Below are positions 54,580 to 62,661 of a DNA stretch of 64,000 nucleotides, in pieces. The notes beneath the pieces were generated by a model. The model was not told where the DNA came from, did not search any database, and was given only the letters and a program-made list of their open reading frames with translations. The stretch is taken from NCBI RefSeq assembly GCF_000215105.1, contig NC_015588.1:124001-188000 (forward strand), given 5' to 3'. Source of the DNA: Isoptericola variabilis 225. GTDB lineage: Bacteria; Actinomycetota; Actinomycetes; Actinomycetales; Cellulomonadaceae. How positions within the stretch are numbered: the first letter of the stretch is position 1; every line of letters starts with the position of its first letter. Position numbers and translations under genes: made by a program.

Positions 54580-56714
54580 GGGTTCTCTCCGAGCTCTCGT
54601 CGCAGGTCGGACATCGCGTTGTAGGTGCTACCGAAGGCGTCGCTGACGTCCCCCGAACCGGGGGCCAGCTCGGTGCGCTCGTCGACCGCCTCCGCGTACG
54701 TCATCCCGTGGTCGACGTCGTGGTCGACGGCGGCCGCGTACGCGCGACCGACGTAGTGCTGCCGCAGCTGCGCCTCCTTCTCGAGCACCGCCTCGCGCGC
54801 GGGCCCGAGGCGGTCCGGCACGAAGCCGTCGATCACGGTCCCGGTGGCCGTGGACGTCGACGTCGAGGCGACCGGCGGCATCGGCACCTTCGCGATCGCG
54901 ACGTTGGCGAGGAACACCGCCCCCGACGCGGCGCCGTCGATCACCGCTTGCTCACGCTGGGCGGTGCGGATCGTCTCGAGCTGCAGCGCGCCCGCCACGG
55001 ACGCCGCGTCCCGCAGGCTCTCGCGGACGATGTTGCCCTGGTCTCCCTCGCTGATGCCCTCGGGCGCGGAGGTGCCGAACGCCAGGTCGAGCATCGCGTC
55101 GTGGTACCGGTCGGCGCTGCCGAGCCAGGCGCCGGCCCCGGCCTCCGTGCGGGAGGTGGCGGAGATGACGTCGCGCAGGGCGAAGGCGTCGAGGTCGGGC
55201 TGCACGACGACGGGGAGGTCCTCGACCACGCCGTCGGCGAGTGTGAAGTCGTCGACGACTCCCGCCGGGCGCGGCGGCCCGTTCTTGTCCGCGCTCCGGA
55301 CCGCGTCGCCGAACACCGGCACGTACGGCTCGTACGCGCGCACGATGCGTACGCTCGCCAGGTCCGACGGCGGAGGTTCCGACAGCAGTCCGCGCGGCAG
55401 CTCGTGCGTCGCGTGGGAGACGAGCGTCGCGGCGCGCGCCTGGTCGCTCCTCGACGACGAGCCCGACCCGTGGAGCACCGCCGCCGCGAGCGCGCCCGCG
55501 ACCGCGGCACCGCCGTCGGGCCACCCACCAGGAGGTGCGACGCCGAACCACGCCCGCGCCCGCTCGGCCGCCAGCGCGTCGTCGGCCGGGGCCAGGTGCT
55601 CGAACGCCTCGTGCGGCCGCAGCAGCAGGCCCGTCGCGACGGCGGTGATCAGCGGCTCGAGACGCACCACGTCGACGGGGTCGCCCGGCCGCGAGGTGCG
55701 GCGCTCGACGAGCGCCTCGGCCGCCGACCGGTGGACCGCGCCCGGGAGCGCCGGCGCCAGCAGCAGCGCGGCGAGGGCCGCGCGCGCGTCGAGCCCGAGC
55801 TCGTGGTCGCCCAGGTCCTCGACCAGCGCGCGCCCGAACGTCTCCAGCTCAGCCTCCGACGCACCCGCCGCCCAGAGCCGCACCCCGTCCGCGAGGCCCT
55901 CGGCGAGCGAAGGCTCGACGGGCCGGATCCCCACCGCCCGGTACAGCTCCTCGGGCGTCACCTGGTCCCAGAACGCCGTCCAGAACGCCGGGTCCCGGCC
56001 AACCTCGGCGAGCAGCCGGCGCAGCTCGGCGCTCGCGGCGGACCGGTCGCGGCTCGATCCGTTCCACGCCGCGGTCGCCGCGAGGCTCGCCGCGTGCAGC
56101 CCACGCTCCCACGACGCCGTCACCTGCGGCACGCGCATCCCCGCAGCGACCGAGGCCGTGACGAGCCGCACGTCGCCCAGCGCGCTCAGCGCCGTCGCCG
56201 CGCGCACCGACTCGGCGGCCTTCGCGTCGCGTGCCCGCCGCCACTGCGCCTCCGCGGCGAGGACGTCCGCCCGCGCCTCGGCCATCGCCCGCTCGGCGGC
56301 CGGGATCCGCAGCGCCGTCGCCGCGAGGTCCTGCCCGAGCGCGTTCCACGTGGAACGGCGCGCCTCCTCGAGCTCGGCCTGCGCCCGGCGCTCGCGCTCG
56401 AGCGCGTCGTCGCGTCGGCTGATCGCGAGCAGCGCGGCCTGCTGCAGGTCGGCCAGCACCGCCGCGTGCCGGCGCAGCGTCGTGGCCGCCTCCGCGAGCA
56501 CGCCCGCGCACATGCCGAGCCACGTGCCGACGTCGGACAGCCGTGCCCGCGCGGTGGTGACGGCGACGCTCCGCTGCCCCTCGAGCCGTCCGCCCACGCT
56601 GCCCGTGCTCGCCCGGGCGTCCTCGAGCACCGCCGCGGCGTGGGCCGCGGCGGCCCCTACGCGCTCGAGCCGCAGCGGGACACCCAGGAGCGGGGCGAAC
56701 TCGACGTCGCGCAT
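54576..56714 (-). CDS. Large helical protein of the WXG100-like operon
   Basis: 712 residues, no signal peptide. Residues 1-190 are Ala/Arg-rich helices with a WXG/LXG-like feel (LGVPLRLERVGAAAAHAAAVLEDA, RLSDVGTWLGMCAGVLAEAATTLRRH) including an anti-parallel coiled coil (ERERRAQAELEEARR). Then FWTAFWDQVTPEELYRAVGI, repeated Ala-rich helices and a C-terminal region AGAWLGSADRYHDAMLDLAFG ... YAAAVDHDVDHGMTYAEAVDERTEL. It resembles large actinobacterial proteins encoded beside ESX/WXG100 genes. The ATG overlaps the upstream stop. No known toxin motif seen. Confidence 0.7.
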   Translation of the reverse strand: MRDVEFAPLLGVPLRLERVGAAAAHAAAVLEDARASTGSVGGRLEGQRSVAVTTARARLSDVGTWLGMCAGVLAEAATTLRRHAAVLADLQQAALLAISRRDDALERERRAQAELEEARRSTWNALGQDLAATALRIPAAERAMAEARADVLAAEAQWRRARDAKAAESVRAATALSALGDVRLVTASVAAGMRVPQVTASWERGLHAASLAATAAWNGSSRDRSAASAELRRLLAEVGRDPAFWTAFWDQVTPEELYRAVGIRPVEPSLAEGLADGVRLWAAGASEAELETFGRALVEDLGDHELGLDARAALAALLLAPALPGAVHRSAAEALVERRTSRPGDPVDVVRLEPLITAVATGLLLRPHEAFEHLAPADDALAAERARAWFGVAPPGGWPDGGAAVAGALAAAVLHGSGSSSRSDQARAATLVSHATHELPRGLLSEPPPSDLASVRIVRAYEPYVPVFGDAVRSADKNGPPRPAGVVDDFTLADGVVEDLPVVVQPDLDAFALRDVISATSRTEAGAGAWLGSADRYHDAMLDLAFGTSAPEGISEGDQGNIVRESLRDAASVAGALQLETIRTAQREQAVIDGAASGAVFLANVAIAKVPMPPVASTSTSTATGTVIDGFVPDRLGPAREAVLEKEAQLRQHYVGRAYAAAVDHDVDHGMTYAEAVDERTELAPGSGDVSDAFGSTYNAMSDLRRELGENP

Positions 56715-57049
56715 CAGACGGCCTGGTCCCGGCGCGGGCCGGCGGCGGCGGTGGACGGCGCGAGCAGCGCCGCGAGCCCCTCGGCGGTCATGCCCTCGGC
56801 CGCCTCGAACGTCTCGGCCGCGTGCGCGAGCGCCGTCGCCAGGTGCTCCACCGCCGAGACGAGGCCGCGGTGCGTCGGCGCCCACGCGGCGAACAGGTCG
56901 GCGACCGCCGCGGCGAGCACCGGGTCGCCCGCCGCCCGCGCGTCGTCGTGCCCGACGGCGGTGCTCGCGCCGGCGAGCGCGGCCGCGGCCGCACGGAGCC
57001 CGGACGACGCGGCGGCCAGCGCGTCGGTGTCGAGGTCGAGGTGCGCCAT
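56714..57049 (-). CDS. WXG100/ESX-like small helical protein
   Basis: 111 residues, two long helices with a central turn FAAWAPTHRG (W replaces the usual WxG position), starting AHLDLDTDALAAASSGLRAAAAALAG as ESX-type proteins do, and a disordered tail. WXG100-type proteins are dimeric cargo of type VII secretion. The ATG at 57047-57049 was preferred because upstream in-frame sequence lacks helix-forming character. First gene of the three-gene operon; its TGA overlaps the next ATG. Confidence 0.65.
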   Translation of the reverse strand: MAHLDLDTDALAAASSGLRAAAAALAGASTAVGHDDARAAGDPVLAAAVADLFAAWAPTHRGLVSAVEHLATALAHAAETFEAAEGMTAEGLAALLAPSTAAAGPRRDQAV

Positions 57050-57136
57050 GGCCGACGACGGTAGTGCGGTCCGAGCCGACGCCCCGGAGGTTATCCACAG
57101 GCTTGTGACGAGGGACGAGCGCGCCTCGGCCACACG

Positions 57137-57790
57137 TCAGTCCCACCACAACCGGTACCAGCGCTCCTCATCCTCGCCCTCGTCGGCGGGGGCGTTGAAC
57201 GAGAAGCCCCACCACGGCCCGACCTCGTGCGGCGGCACGCGCATGTCGTCGATGCCGAGGTCCTCGGCGACGTACCTCACGAGGTGCTCGCACTGGCAGC
57301 TCCTGGAGTGGTGCCGGTCGACCACGAGCTCGTCGTCGGTGCGGACGAGCACACCCTCGACGGTGATGCGCTCGTCGCAGCGGCCCGGCCCGACGACGTA
57401 GCCGTGCGCGCGCAGCCGGTCCGGGTGGGCGGCGAGGGCGCGCAGCACCGCGCCGATCGACGGACCGTCGTTCTGCCGCTCCTCGGCGAGGTAGCCGGGG
57501 TCGAGCCGGTCGAGCAGCGTCTCGGCCGCCGCGCCGTCGAGGTCGAAGAACCGGTAGAACGCCTGGGCGCCGTAGGTGTCCTGGCGCAGCACCGGCTCGA
57601 GCACCGTGTCGAGGCCGTCCTCGAGCATCCAGCCGTGCCGGCCCTGGCACCAGGCGTCGTGGCGGGCGTCGGGCGCGGTGGCGAGGTCGCGCTCGAGCGT
57701 CCACGCGGTGCGCAGGTCGACGAGCTCGGGGGAGACGAACCGGCGCCGCTCGAGCGCCGGCCTGGTCGTGGGGGTCGTGGTCGTCGTCAT
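57137..57790 (-). CDS. Hypothetical protein with His/Cys motif
   Basis: 217 residues, acidic, no membrane segment. Notable parts: FVSPELVDLRTAWTLERDL, AFYRFFDLDGAAAETLLDRL and HHSRSCQCEHLVRYVAEDLGIDD, whose H-H-C-x-C-x-H spacing may bind a metal. It ends APADEGEDEERWYRLWWD. I do not recognise a family. The ATG at 57788-57790 was chosen as the first Met with a T-rich start; it is divergent from the next gene. Confidence 0.6.
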   Translation of the reverse strand: MTTTTTPTTRPALERRRFVSPELVDLRTAWTLERDLATAPDARHDAWCQGRHGWMLEDGLDTVLEPVLRQDTYGAQAFYRFFDLDGAAAETLLDRLDPGYLAEERQNDGPSIGAVLRALAAHPDRLRAHGYVVGPGRCDERITVEGVLVRTDDELVVDRHHSRSCQCEHLVRYVAEDLGIDDMRVPPHEVGPWWGFSFNAPADEGEDEERWYRLWWD

Positions 57791-58026
57791 GGTCGCAGCT
57801 CCGTCCGTGCGGTCGGTGGCCCCCGCCGGGCCACCGCGTGCGCACGAGGCTGCACCCGGGGCGAGTCCCGCCGTCGGGCACACGGCGTGAGCTGTGGACG
57901 ACGACCGCCTGGGGGCGGGCTCGGGACGACGGTGGCAGGATGACGTGTCCGCTCCGGGAGAACCGACGTGACACCGGCGGGCAGCACGACGCATGCTCGA
58001 CACGCTGGACGAACCGCAGGAGGACG

Positions 58027-58536
58027 ATGACCCGCCACCCCGCAACACGGCCCGAGCCGCGCGCGTACCCCGACACGCCGACCGAGGAGCCCGTCAGCGA
58101 CGAGCTGCTGGTCGTGACGCGCAAGCACTACGAGGCCGACGGGTCCGTGACGCCCCGCACCACCTACTACCGGCGGCCGGAGCTCGTGAAGTACTCGGTC
58201 GGCGACGGCGTCCTGGAGGTCGAGCTCGCGCCGACCGACGACGCCCCGCGCACCACGCAGTACTTCCCGCTCACGGAGCTGTTCGGGTTCGCGGTCGAGG
58301 GTCCGACGGCGGAGTACGAGCGGGCGTTCGACGCGTGGACGCAGACGTCGTTCGGCGTCGACGCCGAGACGTACCGGTCGATGCGGCGCAAGTCCAAGGG
58401 CGTGACCATGGCGGAGAAGATCCGGCTCCAGATCGCGGACGGGCTCGGTGTCGACCCCGACGACGTGCACTTCGGCGGGTCGTTCTCGATCGAGGAGGAC
58501 GACGAGGACGACCTCGGCCCGGAGGACGAGAAGTAG
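58027..58536 (+). CDS. Hypothetical acidic protein
   Basis: 169 residues. GCAGGAGG stands 4 nt before the ATG. Central beta-rich stretch (LLVVTRKHYEADGSVTPRTTYYRRPELVKYSVGDGVLEVEL) then helices and a strongly acidic tail (IEEDDEDDLGPEDEK). No family recognised. The following 343 bp (58537-58879) carry no gene I can support. Confidence 0.65.
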   Translation: MTRHPATRPEPRAYPDTPTEEPVSDELLVVTRKHYEADGSVTPRTTYYRRPELVKYSVGDGVLEVELAPTDDAPRTTQYFPLTELFGFAVEGPTAEYERAFDAWTQTSFGVDAETYRSMRRKSKGVTMAEKIRLQIADGLGVDPDDVHFGGSFSIEEDDEDDLGPEDEK

Positions 58537-58879
58537 TCCGAGCCGGGTCACGCGCCGAGGGTGACGCTCGGCATCCAAGGGACCGAATAATCCGGGCGAC
58601 ATCGCGGGAGCTCCCGCCAGGCCCGGATGCGAGAACCGTAGGGCCCGTTGCGCACGTCCGACGTCGGCGCCCGGTGCAAGTCCTGCTCAAGGAGCATGGG
58701 CCTGTGCTGCTGCTCGTCCGCCGCGCCCCGAGACGCTCGCGAGCATCCGTGCCCAGCTTCGCTGAGCGGGATGGCCGGCTTCCAGACGCCTGGGATCCGG
58801 CCAGCCGCCCAGGTGCCGCGATGAGTTCCGCCAGCGTGCCTCGTCTCTACCAGCGACGACACCTGACGGAGGAGTGACC

Positions 58880-59746
58880 ATGACCGAGCCGAAGACCTTC
58901 ACCCTGGACGTGCCGGGCGCCGTCCTCACCTACGACGTCCGCGAGACCGAGACGCCGGGCGAGCACCTGCCGCTGTTCATCCTCGGCTCACCGATGGCGG
59001 CGGGCGACTTCGCTCAGCTCGCGTCCGAGTTCACCGACCGCGTTGTGATCACCTACGACCCGCGCGGCACTGAGCGCAGCACGCTGAAATCCGACGGCGA
59101 GGTGTCGACTCAGACGCACGCCGACGACTACCACCGCGTCGTCGAAGCGGTCGGGCTGGGGAAGGTGGACGTCTTCGCGTCGAGCGGCGGTGCGGTGAAC
59201 GTGCTCGCGTGGATCGTGGACCACCCCGACGACGTGCGCACGCTCGTGGCGCACGAGCCGCCGCTCACGTCGCTGCTCCCGGACCGCGACATGGCGCTGC
59301 GCGTCCAGGCCGACATCGTCGAGACCTACCACCGCGAGGGCTTCGGACCCGCGATGGCCAAGTTCATCCAGCTCGTGATGTACCCGGCGCCGCTGCCCGA
59401 GGACTACCTCGACCAGCCCGCGCCCGACCCGGCCATGTTCGGCCTGCCGACCGCGGACGACGGCCGGCGCGACGACCTGCTGCTCGGCAAGAACCTCGCC
59501 ACGATGCCGCTGTTCGAGCCCGACCTTGAGGCGCTGCGGCGCTCGCCCGTGCGGATCGTGCCGGCGGTGGGGGAGCAGGGCGAAGGCACGATGGCGCGGC
59601 GTGGCGGGCTGGCGCTGGCCGAGGCGCTCGGGATGGAGGCCGTGGTGTTCCCCGGCGACCACGGTGGGTTCGTGCGCAACGAGTGGTCGCCGGGCAACGA
59701 CCCGGCCGCGTTCGCCGTGAAGCTGCGGGAGGTGCTGGCGGGCTGA
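58880..59746 (+). CDS. Alpha/beta hydrolase
   Basis: 288 residues. Oxyanion segment FILGSPMAAGDF, DPRGTERSTLK, nucleophile Ser in VFASSGGAVNVLAW (SxGGxx rather than GxSxG: the Gly before Ser is replaced), acidic residue near VRIVPAVGEQGEG and His in FPGDHGGFVRNEW. Such proteins act on esters or epoxides; substrate unknown. ATG at 58880 with GGAGG 7 nt upstream, preferred over the GTG at 58874. Confidence 0.85.
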   Translation: MTEPKTFTLDVPGAVLTYDVRETETPGEHLPLFILGSPMAAGDFAQLASEFTDRVVITYDPRGTERSTLKSDGEVSTQTHADDYHRVVEAVGLGKVDVFASSGGAVNVLAWIVDHPDDVRTLVAHEPPLTSLLPDRDMALRVQADIVETYHREGFGPAMAKFIQLVMYPAPLPEDYLDQPAPDPAMFGLPTADDGRRDDLLLGKNLATMPLFEPDLEALRRSPVRIVPAVGEQGEGTMARRGGLALAEALGMEAVVFPGDHGGFVRNEWSPGNDPAAFAVKLREVLAG

Positions 59747-59766
59747 GTCGGCCCAGATCGCGGTCG

Positions 59767-59776
59767 CGACGTAGCG
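59767..59776 (+). repeat. Solitary copy of the 20-bp-period repeat core
   Basis: CGACGTAGCG stands alone 21 bp after the alpha/beta-hydrolase stop and in its sense direction. A degenerate inverse (AGCTACGTCG, from 59812) follows. Possibly a seed or decayed array. Confidence 0.6.
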
Positions 59777-59846
59777 CTCGGGTAGTTATCAGCGCCGGGA
59801 GCGTACCGAGGAGCTACGTCGACGAAGGAACAGCCCCGGCGTCGGG

Positions 59847-59852
59847 CAGACT
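59847..59852 (+). promoter_or_regulatory. -10 element of a probable leaderless promoter (rbsK)
   Basis: CAGACT ends 7 nt before the GTG at 59860. Confidence 0.5.
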
Positions 59853-59859
59853 CGGCTCC

Positions 59860-60759
59860 GTGGCCTCGATCGTCGTCGTCGGATCCGTCAACGCCGACCT
59901 CGTGGTGCGCACGGCCGCGCACCCCGCTCCCGGCGAGACGGTGCTCGGCTCGTCGCTCGAGGTGCTGCCCGGCGGCAAGGGTGCGAACCAGGCCGTCGCC
60001 GCCGCTCGGCTCGGAGCCGACGCCGCGCTGGTCGGCGCGGTCGGCTCCGACGAGTTCGCGGAGCCCGCGACGGCGGGGTTGCGGTCCGCGGGCGTGGACC
60101 TGTCCGGGCTCGCGCAGGTGCCCGGCCCGACCGGCATCGCGATCATCACGGTCTCCGACGACGGCGAGAACACGATCGTCGTCGTGCCCGGCGCCAACGG
60201 CTCCGTCGACGCCGACGCCGTGCGCCGGCACGCGCAGCTCGTCGCCGGCGCCGACGTCGTCGTGCTGCAGGGCGAGATCCCGCCCTCCGGCATCGAGGAG
60301 GCCGCGCGCCTCGCGCACGGCCGCGTGGTCCTCAACCTCGCGCCCGTCCTCGAGCTGCCCGACGACGTCACTCGCCTCGCCGATCCGTTGGTCGTCAACG
60401 AGCACGAGGCGCTGAGGTTCCTCGGCATCCATGAAGGGGAGCCGCACGACGTCGTGCGGGCACTCGTCGACGCCGGTCCGCGATCCGCGGTGCTCACCCT
60501 CGGTGCACGTGGTGCTCGCGTCGCAGAGCGATCCGGAGAACGTACGGAGGTAACCGCGGTGGCGGCTCCGAAGGTCGACGTCGTGGACACCACCGGGGCC
60601 GGCGACGCGTTCGTCGGCGCCCTGGCCTGGCGGCTATCGGCTGGCGACCCGCTCGCCGTGGCGGCCGGCTTCGCCGCCCGGGCAGGCGCCCACGCCGCGA
60701 CCTTAAGCGGTGCCCAACCCTCGTTCCCGGCGGAATCGAGCACGCTCCCTACCGCGTGA
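59860..60759 (+). CDS. rbsK: Ribokinase
   Basis: 299 residues, PfkB family, typical ribokinase length. Sugar-binding VVGSVNADLVVR (residues 4-15) and PGGKGANQAVAAARLGAD, the monovalent-cation/ATP region and the catalytic Asp in DTTGAGDAFVGALAWRLSAG about residues 243-262. It phosphorylates ribose at O5. The GTG at 59860 begins exactly at the family N-terminus and follows a -10 hexamer. No ribose transporter is adjacent. Confidence 0.92.
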   Translation: MASIVVVGSVNADLVVRTAAHPAPGETVLGSSLEVLPGGKGANQAVAAARLGADAALVGAVGSDEFAEPATAGLRSAGVDLSGLAQVPGPTGIAIITVSDDGENTIVVVPGANGSVDADAVRRHAQLVAGADVVVLQGEIPPSGIEEAARLAHGRVVLNLAPVLELPDDVTRLADPLVVNEHEALRFLGIHEGEPHDVVRALVDAGPRSAVLTLGARGARVAERSGERTEVTAVAAPKVDVVDTTGAGDAFVGALAWRLSAGDPLAVAAGFAARAGAHAATLSGAQPSFPAESSTLPTA

Positions 60760-61349
60760 GTGGCCGGCGGCAAACCGGATGACGTAGCGAAAACTTACGT
60801 GATCGTGAACCCGCCAATGAATGCCTCAGCGGAGTTGGCGTGTGTTCGCCTTGCCGAATGGCTCGGCGCCGTGGTTGGACTCACGGCCCGCGGGTGCAGA
60901 GCCTGAAGCCCGGGTGCGGCTCCTCACCCTCACGAGCAGAGACGGGCCCGGCGCGAGGCGCTCCTGCCGGCCTCCTCGCCGCGCGTCGTTGAACCCGTGG
61001 CTCGAGCCCGGCGAGTGAGAACGCCTCGCGCGCCTGCTGGAGGCTCCGTTGGCGTAGGCCTCCCGCGCGCGACAGGCCGCGATTCTGCGCCCCGACATCA
61101 GGGAGGCCGGCCGTCTAGTACGGCGGCCCGGGGGCGCGCTCGTGCGATGCAGGTGATTTCCCTCGGCATGCACGACTTGACCCACCGCAGACAAGGACAA
61201 TGCTGGAGCGCCGGCGCCCAACGACACACGGCGTCTCGCAGCCATGGCGCCGACGACTCCAGGCTCAACTGAGTCGGTCGAGTCGGGTGAGGGGCGGTGC
61301 GGCGACCTCACTGTGACGAGGTACGCGCTTCGTCGGTTCGGATGGTTCA
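60760..61349. other. 590-bp gap without a supportable gene
   Basis: It holds a degenerate repeat core (TGACGTAGCG at 60780), several short GC inverted motifs, and frames on both strands whose codon use looks random (the longest, on the minus strand, is Arg/Ser rich). It marks the change from GC-rich backbone to the lower-GC restriction-modification island. Confidence 0.5.
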
Positions 61350-61757
61350 ATGAGTTTCGTGACCGATGAGTGTATCCACGGCATGAACCCCGACTGGTGC
61401 GGGCTCTGTAACGGTGCAGACGACACAAGCACATCACGGGCGGGCGAATACGGATTCCACGGCGGGCGTACCAAGCAAGACCTGATTAACGAAGTGTGCG
61501 ACCTGGTGGGCGTTCCACGCGTCACGCTGCCGCGAGGTGGTGGTAGCAGCCTTCCATCCTCTGTTTTTGAGGCTGCTGCGAAGAAGGCTGGCGTTGCCGG
61601 GGGCTCTATGCCTGAGATCGGTGAAGCGATAGCCCGCAAGGCAAAGCTGCCATGGACGGCGTCATGCGACAGCAGAGCCTCGCGGTCTGGTGGTGGATCG
61701 ACGGTCACCGCGGAGGGTCTCGAAGTAATGGTCAGGGCGCTGCGCAAGCTGCTATGA
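61350..61757 (+). CDS. Small Cys-rich protein of a restriction-modification island
   Basis: 135 residues. The N-terminus DECIHGMNPDWCGLCNG has the C-x-H-x(n)-C-x2-C spacing of a small zinc ribbon. The remainder is helical: TKQDLINEVCDLVGVPRVTLPRGG and a C-terminal SSVFEAAAKKAGV. I associate this CxHG-x-WC-x2-C pattern with genes near restriction-modification systems, but function is unknown. Codon bias is weaker than in the backbone. Confidence 0.6.
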   Translation: MSFVTDECIHGMNPDWCGLCNGADDTSTSRAGEYGFHGGRTKQDLINEVCDLVGVPRVTLPRGGGSSLPSSVFEAAAKKAGVAGGSMPEIGEAIARKAKLPWTASCDSRASRSGGGSTVTAEGLEVMVRALRKLL

Positions 61758-62059
61758 CGTTTGCGTGACCGGACCACGCAGTTTCGCGAGCGTCGCTGAG
61801 GGCCCACGGTTGGCAGGCGTGGGCGCGATCGGGTTCGCTCGTGCGCGAACCGGACCTAGAGGAGCGGCAGGCGACCTTTCAAATCTGGCTTGCGGAACGC
61901 CGTAGATGCTGGCGTCCTTGGACTGCGAGATGCCGGCCACAAGACGTGGGAGTTCCCCGAACTGCTTCTGGCGCGCGCAGAACGCCGAGCCGACCAAGCA
62001 TCGCAGTGCCCAACCGCTTGGGGGAGGCTTGCGTGCCGGAATGGCATGATGGTCTGCTG
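61758..62059. other. 302-bp gap in the restriction-modification island
   Basis: No gene can be supported. On the minus strand the stretch QKQFGELPRLVAGISQSKD about 61880-61970 looks protein-like and may be a remnant, but it has no start or continuation. Confidence 0.35.
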
Positions 62060-62578
62060 GTGACCGTGACCAGAGACGCTGGCGCAGCACCCGCCCGCCG
62101 GACGTTCGGTGTGGTAGCGCACCCGGGCGCGTCCTCGGTCGCCGCAAGCCGCCGGATGAGCGTCGCCCGCCGGCGCGATACGGCGCCCGAGATCGCTTTG
62201 CGCCGGCTCCTACACGCCGATGGCCTTCGCTACCGCGTCACATACCCGGTCCCCGGGAACCGGCGGAGGACCATTGACATCGCCTTCACTCGTCTGAAGG
62301 TCGCGGTGTTCGTGGACGGCTGCTTCTGGCACGGCTGTCCGGAGCACGGTACAAGTCCGCAATCTAACAGCGACTGGTGGGCTGCGAAAGTAGCCGCAAA
62401 TCAGGCACGTGACCGAGACACCGACTGTCTGCTCGAAAGCCTTGGGTGGGCAGTGGTACGCATCTGGGAGCACGAGCCGCCATCACGTGCCGCGGACATC
62501 GTGACACGGGTAGTCGACCGCCGCAGGCGGGGATTCTCTCCCGACCACTTCGACGCGATGGATCGCGGCAGCCTCTAG
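62060..62578 (+). CDS. vsr: Very short patch repair (Vsr) endonuclease
   Basis: 172 residues. Vsr signatures: SVARRRDTAPEIALRRLLHADGLRYRV (N-terminal helix and Asp), RTIDIAFTRLKVAVFVDGCFWHGCPEHG (catalytic Asp/His and zinc Cys-His cluster), WWAAKVAANQARDRDTD and WAVVRIWEHE. It nicks T:G mismatches left by deamination of 5-methylcytosine. Convergent with a cytosine-C5 methyltransferase gene whose products create such mismatches. The GTG at 62060 is the best start; an N-terminal extension of about 30 residues precedes the family core. Confidence 0.88.
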   Translation: MTVTRDAGAAPARRTFGVVAHPGASSVAASRRMSVARRRDTAPEIALRRLLHADGLRYRVTYPVPGNRRRTIDIAFTRLKVAVFVDGCFWHGCPEHGTSPQSNSDWWAAKVAANQARDRDTDCLLESLGWAVVRIWEHEPPSRAADIVTRVVDRRRRGFSPDHFDAMDRGSL

Positions 62579-62661
62579 TCGATTGTGTCGTTGTTCAGAA
62601 CGGACGTGATACGTCAGGTCGCCCTATGGGCGCAGGCTCGAATCGAAACGTCGGCTGCCGC

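Noticed and set aside
58621..58700. Possible tRNA-like stretch around GTGCAAGTCCTGC
   Set aside because: No cloverleaf with acceptor stem, anticodon loop and T-loop could be drawn.
58548..58862. 104-codon minus-strand frame between two plus-strand genes
   Set aside because: Composition and codon use do not look coding and no start signal is visible; the region was left as empty.
60826..61437. 203-codon minus-strand open frame after ribokinase
   Set aside because: Arg/Ser-rich, no third-position bias, no ribosome site and no recognisable motif.
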